A stretch of 42,313 nucleotides of DNA from an uncultured Calothrix sp. (GCA_937973965.1 CALJJQ010000040.1:1-42313); one strand, 5' to 3'; shown: positions 1-8,920, counted from the stretch's first letter. Numbers and translations: made by a program. Notes: generated by a model from the sequence alone, not told the origin.

Positions 1-200
1 GTCATTTCTGCACAAATATCTTGATAATCTGTGGGGGAGATTGGTCGATTGGGGGAATTATCAATAATAAAAATTTTGGCAACAGGAAAAGATTGATTTA
101 CTAGGGATTGAAGGCATCTTTTTACAGCGCTAATATCTTCAAAAGCTGTGATGTATGCTAAAACTTTGATTATTTTGGTTGGTTGGGGTGGTAGTGTCAT
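1..200 (-). CDS. Family 2 glycosyltransferase, N-terminal fragment
   Basis: The gene starts at an ATG (complement of 198-200) and runs off the left edge, so only about 66 residues are visible. The visible protein reads as the first beta-alpha-beta unit of a GT-A (family 2) glycosyltransferase: a short hydrophobic strand (VLAYITAFED), the helix VKRCLQSLVNQSF, then KIFIIDNSPN, where IIDN matches the usual nucleotide-sugar-binding strand. It lies downstream of the other glycan genes on the same strand, 391 bases after the methyltransferase that starts at 1518. It probably adds a sugar to the exported polysaccharide. The donor sugar cannot be told from this fragment. Confidence 0.75.
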   Translation of the reverse strand, partial: MTLPPQPTKIIKVLAYITAFEDISAVKRCLQSLVNQSFPVAKIFIIDNSPNRPISPTDYQDICAEM

Positions 201-377
201 TTCCCATTATCAAATCAAGAGTAATTCTAATTTAATTGTGAAAATCGAATGAGATAAAAAAGCTGGGAGGTTTTTAAAAAGTTGTTTTGAATACTTAACT
301 TGTCTTTTTTTGGATTAAGGAGTAGGGAATCGGGAATAGTTAGTATACAACGCAATCCGGTTTAGTTAAAGATAATT

Positions 378-577
378 GTAGGTTGGGTGGAACGCAGTAT
401 AACCCAACAAAGCTGATAGGTCAAACAAGTAAACCCTCAACAAAAATCAACAATCAACCGGAAATTAATTAAAATACCTGAATTATTTCGTTCCACGAGA
501 AGTTTATTGTTGGGTTACGGTGCAGAAGGTGAATAATATCGCTCTTATTTGATTCGGTGTACCTCCACCCAACCTAC
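378..577. repeat. MITE-like repeat with nested inverted repeats
   Basis: The 391-base spacer between 201 and 591 has no gene but holds a 200-base element. Its ends are a perfect 13-base inverted repeat, GTAGGTTGGGTGG at 378-390 and CCACCCAACCTAC at 565-577. Inside these is a second perfect inverted pair, TAACCCAACA at 400-409 and TGTTGGGTTA at 508-517. Each half can also fold on its own. No coding frame is seen, so it resembles a non-autonomous mobile repeat. A short heptamer-type run also lies at about 319-340. Confidence 0.6.
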
Positions 578-591
578 GTAATTCAAGACTT

Positions 592-1518
592 TCATTTAAT
601 TCCCAGATTTTTTTTAAATTTAAACCAGTGGGTACGTAATTTCCAAAATTTACTACTTTCCATTGCTGCAATTCTTTGCATCAGTTCTAATTCTCTAGGA
701 CTGGGATGACTTTCTGCTGGATTTGCGGGAATTTTCACTGTTGGATGCTGATGAGAATTACTGAGTTCACGAGTTGTGGAAGCTTCTACCAATTGGAGAG
801 CAATGATAAATTCATTATAGGGAAGACGATTGTATAATTTATCGATTATCTTCAAACCATCAAGGATTTTCCCATCAACTAAATACTCAATTTGCTGGAA
901 AAATTCTTCATCTGTCCAGACGTGACAATGGATATCAGCGTTTCCAGATTCTAAATACTGACGACCCCATTCGTAAAAGCTAGAAGCTGATTCAATGCTT
1001 TTTTGTTTAACCTCCTCTGACCAAGCTTTGCCAAAATGTAAGATATGTTCTAGGGATGGATACTGACAATTATCATAATCATCTTGGATGAGGTGTTCTA
1101 CTGTTGTGGAAGTTATAGGATTATCAGGTGTTCTACGTTTATCTGGACATGCAATTACAAGTACACCACCTGGCTTTAATAAATTCTGTAAATCTTGAAT
1201 ATAACCAATTACATTGGGTATATGTTCAATCACATGACAAAGAATTACATAGTCAAATTTTTTCTCTATTTGTAAATAAATTGGAGTATCTTTTGCTAAG
1301 ACATATTTTACCGGTACAACAGTTTCTGGGGGAAGATTCCAAAGGTTAATCAGTTCTTCTGAAGAGCGAGAATCAGCAAATTCACAATTACCGATTTCTA
1401 GGGGTACTGTCGGTAAATCGCAAGCTCCTATTTCCAACCCTTGGGATGTTTCTAAGTTGATAAATCGCTGAAGAAAATTCAAACGATTTACTTGATAATC
1501 TTGTCGTGTAACAGTCAT
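592..1518 (-). CDS. Class I SAM methyltransferase with C-terminal SKFWKLR tail
   Basis: This 308-residue protein has a class I methyltransferase fold: a SAM-binding glycine loop GLEIGA at 27-32, the strand FDYVILCHVIEHI at 88-100 (the EH.. motif common after motif II), and LLKPGGVLVIACP at 113-125. The region 130-240 is family-specific and probably binds the substrate. The last 30 residues form a charged helix carrying MESSKFWKLR (286-295) and a basic/aromatic tail. The same segment occurs in two neighbouring proteins. The gene lies 74 bases downstream of the two-domain glycosyltransferase on the same strand and is probably co-transcribed. By context it methylates a sugar of the locus glycan; the acceptor is unknown. 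Confidence 0.85.
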   Translation of the reverse strand: MTVTRQDYQVNRLNFLQRFINLETSQGLEIGACDLPTVPLEIGNCEFADSRSSEELINLWNLPPETVVPVKYVLAKDTPIYLQIEKKFDYVILCHVIEHIPNVIGYIQDLQNLLKPGGVLVIACPDKRRTPDNPITSTTVEHLIQDDYDNCQYPSLEHILHFGKAWSEEVKQKSIESASSFYEWGRQYLESGNADIHCHVWTDEEFFQQIEYLVDGKILDGLKIIDKLYNRLPYNEFIIALQLVEASTTRELSNSHQHPTVKIPANPAESHPSPRELELMQRIAAMESSKFWKLRTHWFKFKKNLGIK

Positions 1519-1592
1519 ATAGGAATCTGGTTTGGTTACTAAAATTAATTGCTTATGCAGGTAAAATAATTCTCGAAAATGAAGGCGTTAAG

Positions 1593-4208
1593 CTACGCGA
1601 TAACGGAATCATATAAACCTACAAGTTCTTCTACTTGCTCGCTAATTTTACGAATTTTATGGGATGTGAGAGCTAATTGTTGTTGATATTTATAAATGTC
1701 TTGATCTAAATTTTGGAGAATTTTTACTAAATCATTAATATCTTCTGGATTAAAAATATCTCCATTCACTCCAGAGATAATATCTTCTGCTAATCCTCCC
1801 TTATTGGAAGCGACTACCCAAACACCAGATAATGTGGCTTCACGGGTAATTAAACCAAAACTTTCTGGCCATAATGAAGGTGCAATCAAAACATCAATAT
1901 TACTGAAAAATTCTGGCATTTTTTCTGGTTCTATCTTGGGGATAAAGGTAACGCGAGTATTTCCCCAAGTTTCCTGACGGATTTCATCCCCTGAAATAAA
2001 TAAATCAATAACTGTTAATTCTGTATTGTGTAATTTGGCTAATGTAATTGCTTCTTTGAGGAAATAATAACCCTTGTGAACGCAAATTCCACCTGCATAA
2101 CCGAGACGTAATTTGTTTCGCAAAGATGGTTTACGGGGTAATACAGGTATTGGTTTAATTCCGTTACGATTTACTTGTGTTTGTGTAAACCCATTCAAAC
2201 GGTATAATTCAGCTTGAAATTCGGAAACTGCGAGGATTAATTTGGCTTTATTCAGGTATTTTGCTAAATAGCGAAGTCGTTGCATGGAACTGTTGATATC
2301 ATCAGCATAACGAGCGAGAATCAGGGGGTCATTTTGCTGATAGTTGCGTTCTAAACCATCACGATCGAGCATAAATTGGTGGTCACAAATCCACCAAGCA
2401 TCATGAACGGTGACAAAATAGGGTATATTTAAATCTGCTGATGCTTCTAGGATTGAAGCTGTTAATCTTTGAACACAGTGAAAGTGAATCAGGTCTGGTT
2501 GATTAAATTCTAAATACTGACGAAAGATTTCATATACCCTTCGATCTTGATAGTTCCAATCAATTCCGGGATAGGGTGGTAAACTCAGTCTGGTAACGTG
2601 AATGTCGTCTTGGTTATACTCGTATAATTCATAACCATTTGGGTTCTGAATGTCATAGGTAAATACGGAAATAGAGTAGCGATCGCCATATTCTGTTTGT
2701 AAGTGATCAATAATATTTTTGAGTAATCCTGTAGCTCCTCCGAGGGATTGGGGAGGATACAAAACATTGACAAATAGTAGTTTGGGTTTGGATTGGTTTC
2801 TGGTAATTTTACCTTGGGAGATGGCTTTTTCGATACCTGTGGTGATGATGGTTTGGAGATTATCAGCCATTGTCTCTGGTGCGTAATTAGACATGGCTTT
2901 TTGTTTGGCTGAATGGGCTATTTTGGCACGAATTTCCCTATCACCTACTAGTTTATCTAACTTTTCTAACCATTCCTCCGGTGTTTGTGCCATCATCACA
3001 TCTACCCCATCTTCGAGGGTTTCCAAGTACATTTGGGTAGGACTAACGATGGATGGGACACCAAAAATTGCTGCTTCCAGCCATTTGATTTCACTTTTAC
3101 AATCATTAAATAGACTCATTTTTAAGGGAGCTATATTAATATCAGCTTGTGATAAGAACTCCCAATAAACTTCTAAATTAGTTAACAATGGAACTCGATC
3201 GATTCGGTCTGCAAAACCATCTAGTTCGTGGGGTAAGGTTAAATATCCAACAATGGTCAATCTCACCTGGGGGTATTTAGCCATGATTTGGGCGATCGCA
3301 GGTGCAATAACTTGAAAATCTGCATCGTGGGTTTTGGTTCCACTACCGTAAAATATGGATAAATAATCCCTCTGTAATTTGGGAGGGGAGGAGCGCAAAA
3401 AGTCTAAAACCCTGCGGTCGAGAGCGTTACGATGGCAAAAACTAGTACCATTCCCTGTGACTTTTCCCATTTCCCTAGCGAGGGTGGGAGTGGATGCGAT
3501 CGCATAATCACATAAGGATAAGGCTTCCCGATACAGTTTTACACCTTTGATTAGTCCTTCGTAATCTTCTAGTGAAAGCTGGGATTTGAGGTTTTCGTAG
3601 GGTTCTGGATAAGCATCACGACAAAAAATTAAATCATCAATGTCGAAAAAGACGACTTTGTGGAGGGATTTAGCATATTTGATGGTGTGGACAACATCCG
3701 GGAATGCAGGGACTCGATAGAAAATCACCACATGACAAAAGTGTAATAAAAATTCCGCTTTTCGGCGATCGCGCCATGAAACCCAATTCACCTGGTAATC
3801 TAAAGATTGTAGTTGCTCTAATTTTTGCTGCACCCGATAACGCATACATTGGGGAAGGGTTTCTTCTACCACAAGTAGCACATTGGGCTTGCTGGGTACA
3901 AATCGCGGTATATTCAGAGGTGATGGGGAGTAACTTTCCCCAGGTTGATCGACTGGTGATGCTGGGGATACAGGGGAAGTCTGTCTGGGAATTAGGGTTT
4001 GTAGTTTTTGTTTGAATTTTTGTCGTAAATTAATAAATTTGAGACGAGCTTTCCAAAATTTACTTGTTTCCATCCAAGCAACTACACCTTGACAATTTGC
4101 TAGGTCTGCTTGGGTTGACTGCAATTGGGTTTTGGTTTGTTCTAATTCTAATTGGATAGTCCGTAATTGTTGTCGTAACTGCTCTTCCTCTGATTGATGA
4201 TTAATCAT
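1593..4208 (-). CDS. Tandem two-domain glycosyltransferase with N-terminal coiled coil
   Basis: This 871-residue protein has four parts. Residues 5-45 are a Gln/Leu-rich coiled coil. Residues 46-70 carry METSKFWKAR and a basic tail, the same segment found in two methyltransferases of the locus. Residues of about 107-465 form a first GT-B-like glycosyltransferase domain (LLVVEETLPQCMRYRV, then FYGSGTKTHDADF and WLEAAIFGVPSIVSP, the usual donor-site region). Residues of about 473-870 form a second, more typical GT4 domain (LFVNVLYPPQSLGGA, LRLGYAGGICVHKGY, APSLWPESFGLITREA with the E-x7-E-like signature). The ATG overlaps the end of the upstream methyltransferase by 8 bases, which suggests translational coupling. 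It probably adds two sugars of the repeat unit in sequence. Confidence 0.9.
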   Translation of the reverse strand: MINHQSEEEQLRQQLRTIQLELEQTKTQLQSTQADLANCQGVVAWMETSKFWKARLKFINLRQKFKQKLQTLIPRQTSPVSPASPVDQPGESYSPSPLNIPRFVPSKPNVLLVVEETLPQCMRYRVQQKLEQLQSLDYQVNWVSWRDRRKAEFLLHFCHVVIFYRVPAFPDVVHTIKYAKSLHKVVFFDIDDLIFCRDAYPEPYENLKSQLSLEDYEGLIKGVKLYREALSLCDYAIASTPTLAREMGKVTGNGTSFCHRNALDRRVLDFLRSSPPKLQRDYLSIFYGSGTKTHDADFQVIAPAIAQIMAKYPQVRLTIVGYLTLPHELDGFADRIDRVPLLTNLEVYWEFLSQADINIAPLKMSLFNDCKSEIKWLEAAIFGVPSIVSPTQMYLETLEDGVDVMMAQTPEEWLEKLDKLVGDREIRAKIAHSAKQKAMSNYAPETMADNLQTIITTGIEKAISQGKITRNQSKPKLLFVNVLYPPQSLGGATGLLKNIIDHLQTEYGDRYSISVFTYDIQNPNGYELYEYNQDDIHVTRLSLPPYPGIDWNYQDRRVYEIFRQYLEFNQPDLIHFHCVQRLTASILEASADLNIPYFVTVHDAWWICDHQFMLDRDGLERNYQQNDPLILARYADDINSSMQRLRYLAKYLNKAKLILAVSEFQAELYRLNGFTQTQVNRNGIKPIPVLPRKPSLRNKLRLGYAGGICVHKGYYFLKEAITLAKLHNTELTVIDLFISGDEIRQETWGNTRVTFIPKIEPEKMPEFFSNIDVLIAPSLWPESFGLITREATLSGVWVVASNKGGLAEDIISGVNGDIFNPEDINDLVKILQNLDQDIYKYQQQLALTSHKIRKISEQVEELVGLYDSVIA

Positions 4209-5373
4209 TTGTATTTATCCTCATAATTTGTTTAACTGAAAACCAAAAATTTCGCAATTTCCAAAATTTGCTGGATTGCATTGCTAATATATTCGTGATG
4301 TGAGTTTGTAAATCTGTTTGGGTTTGTTGTAATTCGAGTTGAGATTGATTTAATTGAGTTTGGGTTTGTTGTAATTCGAGTTGAGATTGATTTAATTGAG
4401 TTTGGGTTTGTTGTAATTCGAGTTGGGATTGATTTAATTGAGTTTGGGTTTGTTGTAATTCGAGTTGGGATTGGTTTAATTGAGCTTGAGTTTGTTGCAG
4501 GTGTGAATTTAACGCATCTAAATCGGACTGCTGCTGCTGGATTATAAATTGCGATCGCTCTAATTCTATTTGGGTTTGTTGTAATTGGGATTGAGTTTGC
4601 TCTAGTTTTGTCGATAATGTAGAATAACGCTGACGTAGCTGTTGATATCTCCCTTCAAGGGTTTCGGGAACTGCTTTAATCACAAATTGCAAAGTTTCCG
4701 ATTCTGGTGATGCTTGAATTTGTTGAACCAGATCAGCAGGAAAATCCTCCTGTTTCACATCGGGAACCAATAACATTCCTTCTGTGGAAAATATGGGTTT
4801 TGTTGTCCGCTCAATTTCATGGATAATGTATCCACTACTCTCAAATAAACTTTCTACCGATGTACGGGTAAAAAATCTCAGATGGGTATTATCTAAAATT
4901 CCATACTCCATATATTCAAATTTGCCTTGCAATAGAGCTAAACGTACCGCACCATGAGCGATATTCGGGATTGAAGCGACAACATATCCATCTGGTTTCA
5001 AAACTTGTTTGACATCTCGCAAAATCTGCCAAGGATTTCGCAAATGTTCCAAAACATCGCCAAAAACCGCTATATCGAATTCTCTGTCTTTCAATATTTC
5101 CGGAATGGAAACGAAATCCAAATCAGCCACTACAACTTCTTCGCAGTACCTTTGAGCTATTTTCGCTGCTTCTGGATTCACTTCTACCCCCGTCACTTGA
5201 CATCCCTTATGTCCTAACAACTGGGCTAAACATCCTGTTGCACAACCAAAATCAATCACTTTCTTCCCAGGTTCAATCAGATTATACATCTTCTTTGTAC
5301 CTGTATTTTCCTCTATATCTTCGATTTTTATATCTATCGCTTCTGGGTAATTTTTAATTAAGCTATTATCCAT
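4201..5373 (-). CDS. Class I methyltransferase with long coiled-coil tail
   Basis: From the ATG at 5373 the protein is 390 residues. An upstream TTG at 5448 would add 25 residues and overlap the previous gene, but the ATG is preferred because the fold starts soon after it. Residues 36-210 are a SAM methyltransferase: VIDFGCATG at 39-47, VTGVEVNPEA, FDIAVFGDVLEHLRNP, LKPDGYVVASIPN. Residues of about 240-358 form a Gln/Leu-rich coiled coil, including four near-identical 14-residue units at 299-354. The C-terminus carries MQSSKFWKLRNFWF (365-378). The layout of methyltransferase, coiled coil and possible anchoring tail resembles that of WbdD, the chain-capping enzyme of E. coli O9a, but no kinase domain is present. 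Its stop overlaps the start of the two-domain glycosyltransferase. Confidence 0.88.
   Translation of the reverse strand: MDNSLIKNYPEAIDIKIEDIEENTGTKKMYNLIEPGKKVIDFGCATGCLAQLLGHKGCQVTGVEVNPEAAKIAQRYCEEVVVADLDFVSIPEILKDREFDIAVFGDVLEHLRNPWQILRDVKQVLKPDGYVVASIPNIAHGAVRLALLQGKFEYMEYGILDNTHLRFFTRTSVESLFESSGYIIHEIERTTKPIFSTEGMLLVPDVKQEDFPADLVQQIQASPESETLQFVIKAVPETLEGRYQQLRQRYSTLSTKLEQTQSQLQQTQIELERSQFIIQQQQSDLDALNSHLQQTQAQLNQSQLELQQTQTQLNQSQLELQQTQTQLNQSQLELQQTQTQLNQSQLELQQTQTDLQTHITNILAMQSSKFWKLRNFWFSVKQIMRINTND
4317..4484. repeat. 42-bp tandem repeat, 4 copies, in frame
   Basis: Four head-to-tail 42-base units occupy 4317-4358, 4359-4400, 4401-4442 and 4443-4484. The first two are identical, the third differs at one base and the fourth at one more. 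More degenerate partial copies follow up to about 4605. The repeat is inside the methyltransferase gene and encodes 14-residue units of the type LNQSQLELQQTQTQ, exactly two heptads each. Copy-number change would lengthen or shorten the coiled coil without breaking the frame. Confidence 0.95.
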
Positions 5374-5431
5374 TTTTTGAAATTTTAAATAAAAATATGA
5401 AAACCAGTTTTTCTTGTACCAAAAATTATTT

Positions 5432-6046
5432 CTACTTCTTATCTTCAATACTATTTAGCCACATACCTATGAACACTATCATTAATTTCTGAGTGACTTG
5501 TTGTTGCCATGAAGAGGGTTTTTTCCTGGCGATTAAAACGGAATCATGCCATTGATCACTACTGTCTTGATAGCCTTGATTTTCCCACTGGGTAAATGCA
5601 TCTAATACTTGTAAATTAGCAAACCGAGCCAAAGCAGAAAAGCCATCTGGATAAAACCTCCAACAATCCACGGGATATTTATGTTCACAACCGCTCGATG
5701 GAGCAATTATGCAACATAAACCATCTGGTTTTAAAACCCTGTTAATTTCCAATATTGTCATCCAAAAATACTCAATATGTTCAAAAGCCTGACCGGAAAT
5801 TACAACATCCATTGAATTAGTTTTTAGGGATTGCCAATTGTAGGGATTATCTAACACAATATCAACATTAGGTCCGGAAGACATATCAGCACCAATGTAT
5901 TGCCATTGGGGGGAATCAAAAATCGGTTTGTAAGTGCCATTGATATCAAAACTGCCAATATCTAAGATAGTCAAATTTTCATGTTCTTTCCCTTGTAAAT
6001 ACTTGGTTCGAAAGTCCTTCATTTTATCTAGTGAACTGTCATGCAT
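5432..6046 (-). CDS. Small class I SAM methyltransferase
   Basis: This 204-residue protein has LTILDIGSFDINGTY (SAM loop, about 25-39), WQYIGADMSSGPNVDIV, MDVVISGQAFEHIEYFW and LKPDGLCCIIAPSSG, the order expected for a class I methyltransferase. PVDCWRFYPDGFSALARF is typical of methyltransferases found in glycan clusters. The ATG at 6046 has a good Shine-Dalgarno sequence (GAGGG a few bases upstream). The next gene's ATG is 58 bases downstream, so the two are very likely one transcript. The substrate is not evident; a sugar of the exported glycan is the natural guess. Confidence 0.85.
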   Translation of the reverse strand: MHDSSLDKMKDFRTKYLQGKEHENLTILDIGSFDINGTYKPIFDSPQWQYIGADMSSGPNVDIVLDNPYNWQSLKTNSMDVVISGQAFEHIEYFWMTILEINRVLKPDGLCCIIAPSSGCEHKYPVDCWRFYPDGFSALARFANLQVLDAFTQWENQGYQDSSDQWHDSVLIARKKPSSWQQQVTQKLMIVFIGMWLNSIEDKK

Positions 6047-6451
6047 TGTATCCCTCGACTTTTATCATCAAATTCAATGGAAAAATTAACTTATACGATT
6101 TTGGATTGCTCTAATTTTCACATGGACATCTGTCGCAATTGATAAATCTAGTCAAGCTTCAAAGGTAGCAATACTGATTAGTCAAAGTAATACTAGTATA
6201 TTGGTGATTTTTTCCCATCTCCACATTTTAAATTTATCCACACCTTCAACACTGAAAAAATACACCCCTAATGACCTAATTGATGAGGATTGATTAACCC
6301 CTGGATTTCTCACGAGTAAGTTGTAAGCCTTGAGTAACGGATTGATTTTCCTTCTACTCACTACTCCCTACTCCCTATTCTCTGTGAGTTTTCGGGTCTT
6401 GTGAGAAATGCGGGAACCGATGCTAGATGGTAAAAGTATTGTTAATAATAT
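6047..6451. other. Repeat-containing spacer
   Basis: No gene is seen in these 405 bases. The left part is AT-rich and may hold the promoter for the leftward genes. The right part holds an inverted pair, GATTTCTCACGAG near 6304-6316 and CTTGTGAGAAATG near 6398-6410, flanking a heptamer run of the type ACTCCCTACTCCCT (about 6357-6380). A copy of the TTGTGAGAAATGYGGG half recurs at about 39263. Confidence 0.5.
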
Positions 6452-7159
6452 CTACAGCCGTTTTAAATAGCCATTAGAGTTGAAAGTTGCCAAAAACTTG
6501 TGACACTGCTTATCGATATAAAAATCTGGATGTGTCACCAAAAATTCTTCCACTGCTTCCATTGGTCCTAAACCAAACTCTGGATAGATGGGATGGTTGT
6601 TGACAATGGTGTCCTCAACAATGAAATAACCTCCCCTAGGAATCAACCGATGATAGGTCTCTAATTCCTGAATCACATGCTCCTTGCTATGGTCAGAATC
6701 GAGAATCACGATGGTATTCCTATCACCTGCGATCGCGTATACTTGTTCTGCGATTTCCTGACTCACGGAATCCCCTTCAATTAACTGGATATTATCGTAT
6801 CGACTCAAGGATGCACGGGTTTCTGGTAGCATCTGAATATCGATACCAATCACCTGACCTTTACCAGCTAATTTGCACATATCAGCTAAAAAAGCCGTAC
6901 TTCCTCCCCTGGAAACACCGCATTCAACGATAAAATCCGGTTTCTGCTGGAAAATAATTTCTTGATAAATCCACAGGTCTAGGGGACACTTTAAAGCAGG
7001 TATACCTTGCCAATAGGTATTTACCCAAGCTGGTTTACCATCAATTACAGGTGTATAAAAGTATGCCTTTACAAACTCCTCTGCTGTATTTCTAACTGCT
7101 GCTGCTGCTTCATTGATGGGAATTTGATGATTAAGACTTGGGTTTTTTTCGATGAACAT
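6452..7159 (-). CDS. CmcI-family (cephalosporin hydroxylase-type) methyltransferase
   Basis: This 235-residue protein matches the CmcI/rhamnosyl O-methyltransferase family. It has the WQGIPALKCPLDLWIYQEII segment, then PDFIVECGVSRGGSTAFLAD (SAM loop, about 94-113), GQVIGIDIQ with the acidic residue that binds the SAM ribose, NTIVILDSDHSKEHV (probable metal and active-site region) and GGYFIVEDTIVN. Despite the family name, most members are O-methyltransferases acting on sugars or small metabolites, including glycolipid rhamnose. It is transcribed with the polysaccharide genes and probably methylates a hexose or deoxyhexose of the glycan. No clear Shine-Dalgarno sequence precedes the ATG. Confidence 0.87.
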   Translation of the reverse strand: MFIEKNPSLNHQIPINEAAAAVRNTAEEFVKAYFYTPVIDGKPAWVNTYWQGIPALKCPLDLWIYQEIIFQQKPDFIVECGVSRGGSTAFLADMCKLAGKGQVIGIDIQMLPETRASLSRYDNIQLIEGDSVSQEIAEQVYAIAGDRNTIVILDSDHSKEHVIQELETYHRLIPRGGYFIVEDTIVNNHPIYPEFGLGPMEAVEEFLVTHPDFYIDKQCHKFLATFNSNGYLKRL

Positions 7160-7576
7160 AATGGTTTTTGCGTGTTTTATTTAGCTCCAACACATTCAAC
7201 TTGTTAACTATTCAATTAACCTGGTGAGTGTGTCATTTTGCGGGATGCTTGCTGGAGATTTACGGAAATATCCAACCGTTTGGCCGAATTTGCTAAAATA
7301 TTAGCAATTATCACGGCAAAATCCCCAAAAAAATGGACAAACATATATTCTGCTCCTAAGTTACACTATCTGGGTTAATTTCTGGCGATCAGCAGAGCTT
7401 AACGGCTAAAGCCGTATCACAATTTATCGGGAGTGGGGAACAGGGAGTTGGGAGTAGGAAAGATCATATTTAGACGCTTTGCGTCAAGTTAAGAGTAATC
7501 CAAAATCCCTCTTGTAAACCGACCCCAGCAAATTTCCACAAAATCCAAAATCTCAAATCGAATCATCTAAAATTGT
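7160..7576. other. Spacer with inverted copy of a 28-30 bp repeat
   Basis: No gene is seen in these 417 bases. At 7391-7420 lies a 30-base repeat containing the palindrome ACGGCTAAAGCCGT (7402-7415). An inverted copy lies at 9074-9101, so the pair brackets the Wzt-like gene. Heptamer-type (about 7431-7460) and AATCCAAA-type (about 7497-7562) repeats follow. Confidence 0.55.
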
Positions 7577-8920
7577 TTAATTGACATACTCATTCACGAC
7601 CGATTGTTCAACTTGCTCGGCCTTAACATCTATGGGTATGTCCACCAGGGGATGAATCTGTTTACCGCTTTCTGGAGGCAAAACTTGAAATACAATGGCA
7701 TTATCAATCCAGTCAAATGGAATTGCATGGGGATTTTCTGCACCAGCAACTGTTAAACTGTAGGAACCAGTGCGCAGTGGTAATTTGAATTTAAATTTGA
7801 TTTCCACCCGTTGTTCTGGTTGCAAAGCTCCGATATCTACTCTTTCTTCAAAGGTGTTAGTTCCCAGAATTTCATTCCCGTTTTTATCACAGATAAAAAA
7901 GCCGAGTACACACCCTTTTATCGGTTTGACGGCTTTGATTTCTGCAACTAGTGTTACTTCTTCATTAAAGCCAAATATGATTTTTTCTGGGTTAAATTCA
8001 TGATGACTACCAATTAACTCAATTCTTTCGATTAATGCATTGCCATTACCGCGACGACTGATACCATTAAATAATCGATCTAATTGTTCAATTTGATTAT
8101 TTACAACTAGTTGTTTTAAACCGTCGTTGGTTTGATTATTAGTATTACTTTCTGCGGTTTGCTCATTTTGTTCTAAACCAATTTCAATATTTGTCATTAA
8201 CTTCATATACTCGATAATCACCGCGCTGGGGAAACCAGATGTATATATCTGTCCATCATGAATCATTACCGCGTAATTACAAAGGGTTTTGATGGCTCCA
8301 CTATCATGGGAAACAAATAATGTTGTCACTCCCGAATCCATCAAACTCCGCATTCTGCGCATACAACGATGTTGAAAAGCAATATCACCCACCGCTAAGG
8401 CTTCATCTACAATTAAAACCTCCGGATCAACATTCACCGCAACAGCAAACGCTAACCGCACAAACATCCCGCTCGAATAGGTTTTAACCGGTTGTTCAAT
8501 AAAATCACCAATATCAGCAAAAGCCGCGATTTCATCAAATTTATTTTCAATTTCGGTTTGACTTAAACCCAACAATCGACCGTTAAAAAAGACGTTTTGC
8601 CTCCCAGTAAATTCGGGATTAAAACCACTTCCCAATTCTAGCAAAGCCGAAACTCTTCCCTTCACCCGTACTTCTCCAGTTGTAGGAGTAAGAGTTCCAG
8701 CGATAATTTGCAGCATTGTGCTTTTTCCCGAACCATTACGCCCGATAATACCAAATGTTTGTCCTTTAGGTATTTCTAAGTTGATATCTCGTAATGCCCA
8801 AAATTCATCACTGCGATTTTCTCCCGGTAATAATATTTCCTTAAGTCGATCAACAGGACGATGATATCGTTTAAAACTCTTGGAAACATTGCGCAGGTAA
8901 ATTGCAATTTCTTCGCTCAT
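7577..8920 (-). CDS. Wzt-like polysaccharide ABC transporter ATPase with glycan-binding C-terminal domain
   Basis: This 447-residue protein has an N-terminal ATPase domain: Walker A GRNGSGKS at 60-67, signature YSSGMFVRLAFA near 148-159, Walker B VLIVDEAL at 168-175 and H-loop SHD at 204-206. This is the TagH/Wzt subfamily of polysaccharide exporters. A linker (about 245-290) is followed by a beta-rich Wzt_C-like domain (about 300-415) containing FNEEVTLVAEIKA and LPLRTGSYSLTVAGAENP. In E. coli O8/O9a the equivalent domain recognises the modified end of the finished chain. With the permease it should export a lipid-linked glycan across the plasma membrane. The length agrees with two-domain Wzt proteins. 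Confidence 0.92.
   Translation of the reverse strand: MSEEIAIYLRNVSKSFKRYHRPVDRLKEILLPGENRSDEFWALRDINLEIPKGQTFGIIGRNGSGKSTMLQIIAGTLTPTTGEVRVKGRVSALLELGSGFNPEFTGRQNVFFNGRLLGLSQTEIENKFDEIAAFADIGDFIEQPVKTYSSGMFVRLAFAVAVNVDPEVLIVDEALAVGDIAFQHRCMRRMRSLMDSGVTTLFVSHDSGAIKTLCNYAVMIHDGQIYTSGFPSAVIIEYMKLMTNIEIGLEQNEQTAESNTNNQTNDGLKQLVVNNQIEQLDRLFNGISRRGNGNALIERIELIGSHHEFNPEKIIFGFNEEVTLVAEIKAVKPIKGCVLGFFICDKNGNEILGTNTFEERVDIGALQPEQRVEIKFKFKLPLRTGSYSLTVAGAENPHAIPFDWIDNAIVFQVLPPESGKQIHPLVDIPIDVKAEQVEQSVVNEYVN

Noticed and set aside
1128-1349. Plus-strand frame opposite the first methyltransferase
   Set aside because: It is antisense to a well-supported gene and encodes nothing recognisable.
4317-4484. 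Tandem repeats as a CRISPR array
   Set aside because: The 42-base units are contiguous with no spacers and are in frame within a methyltransferase gene.
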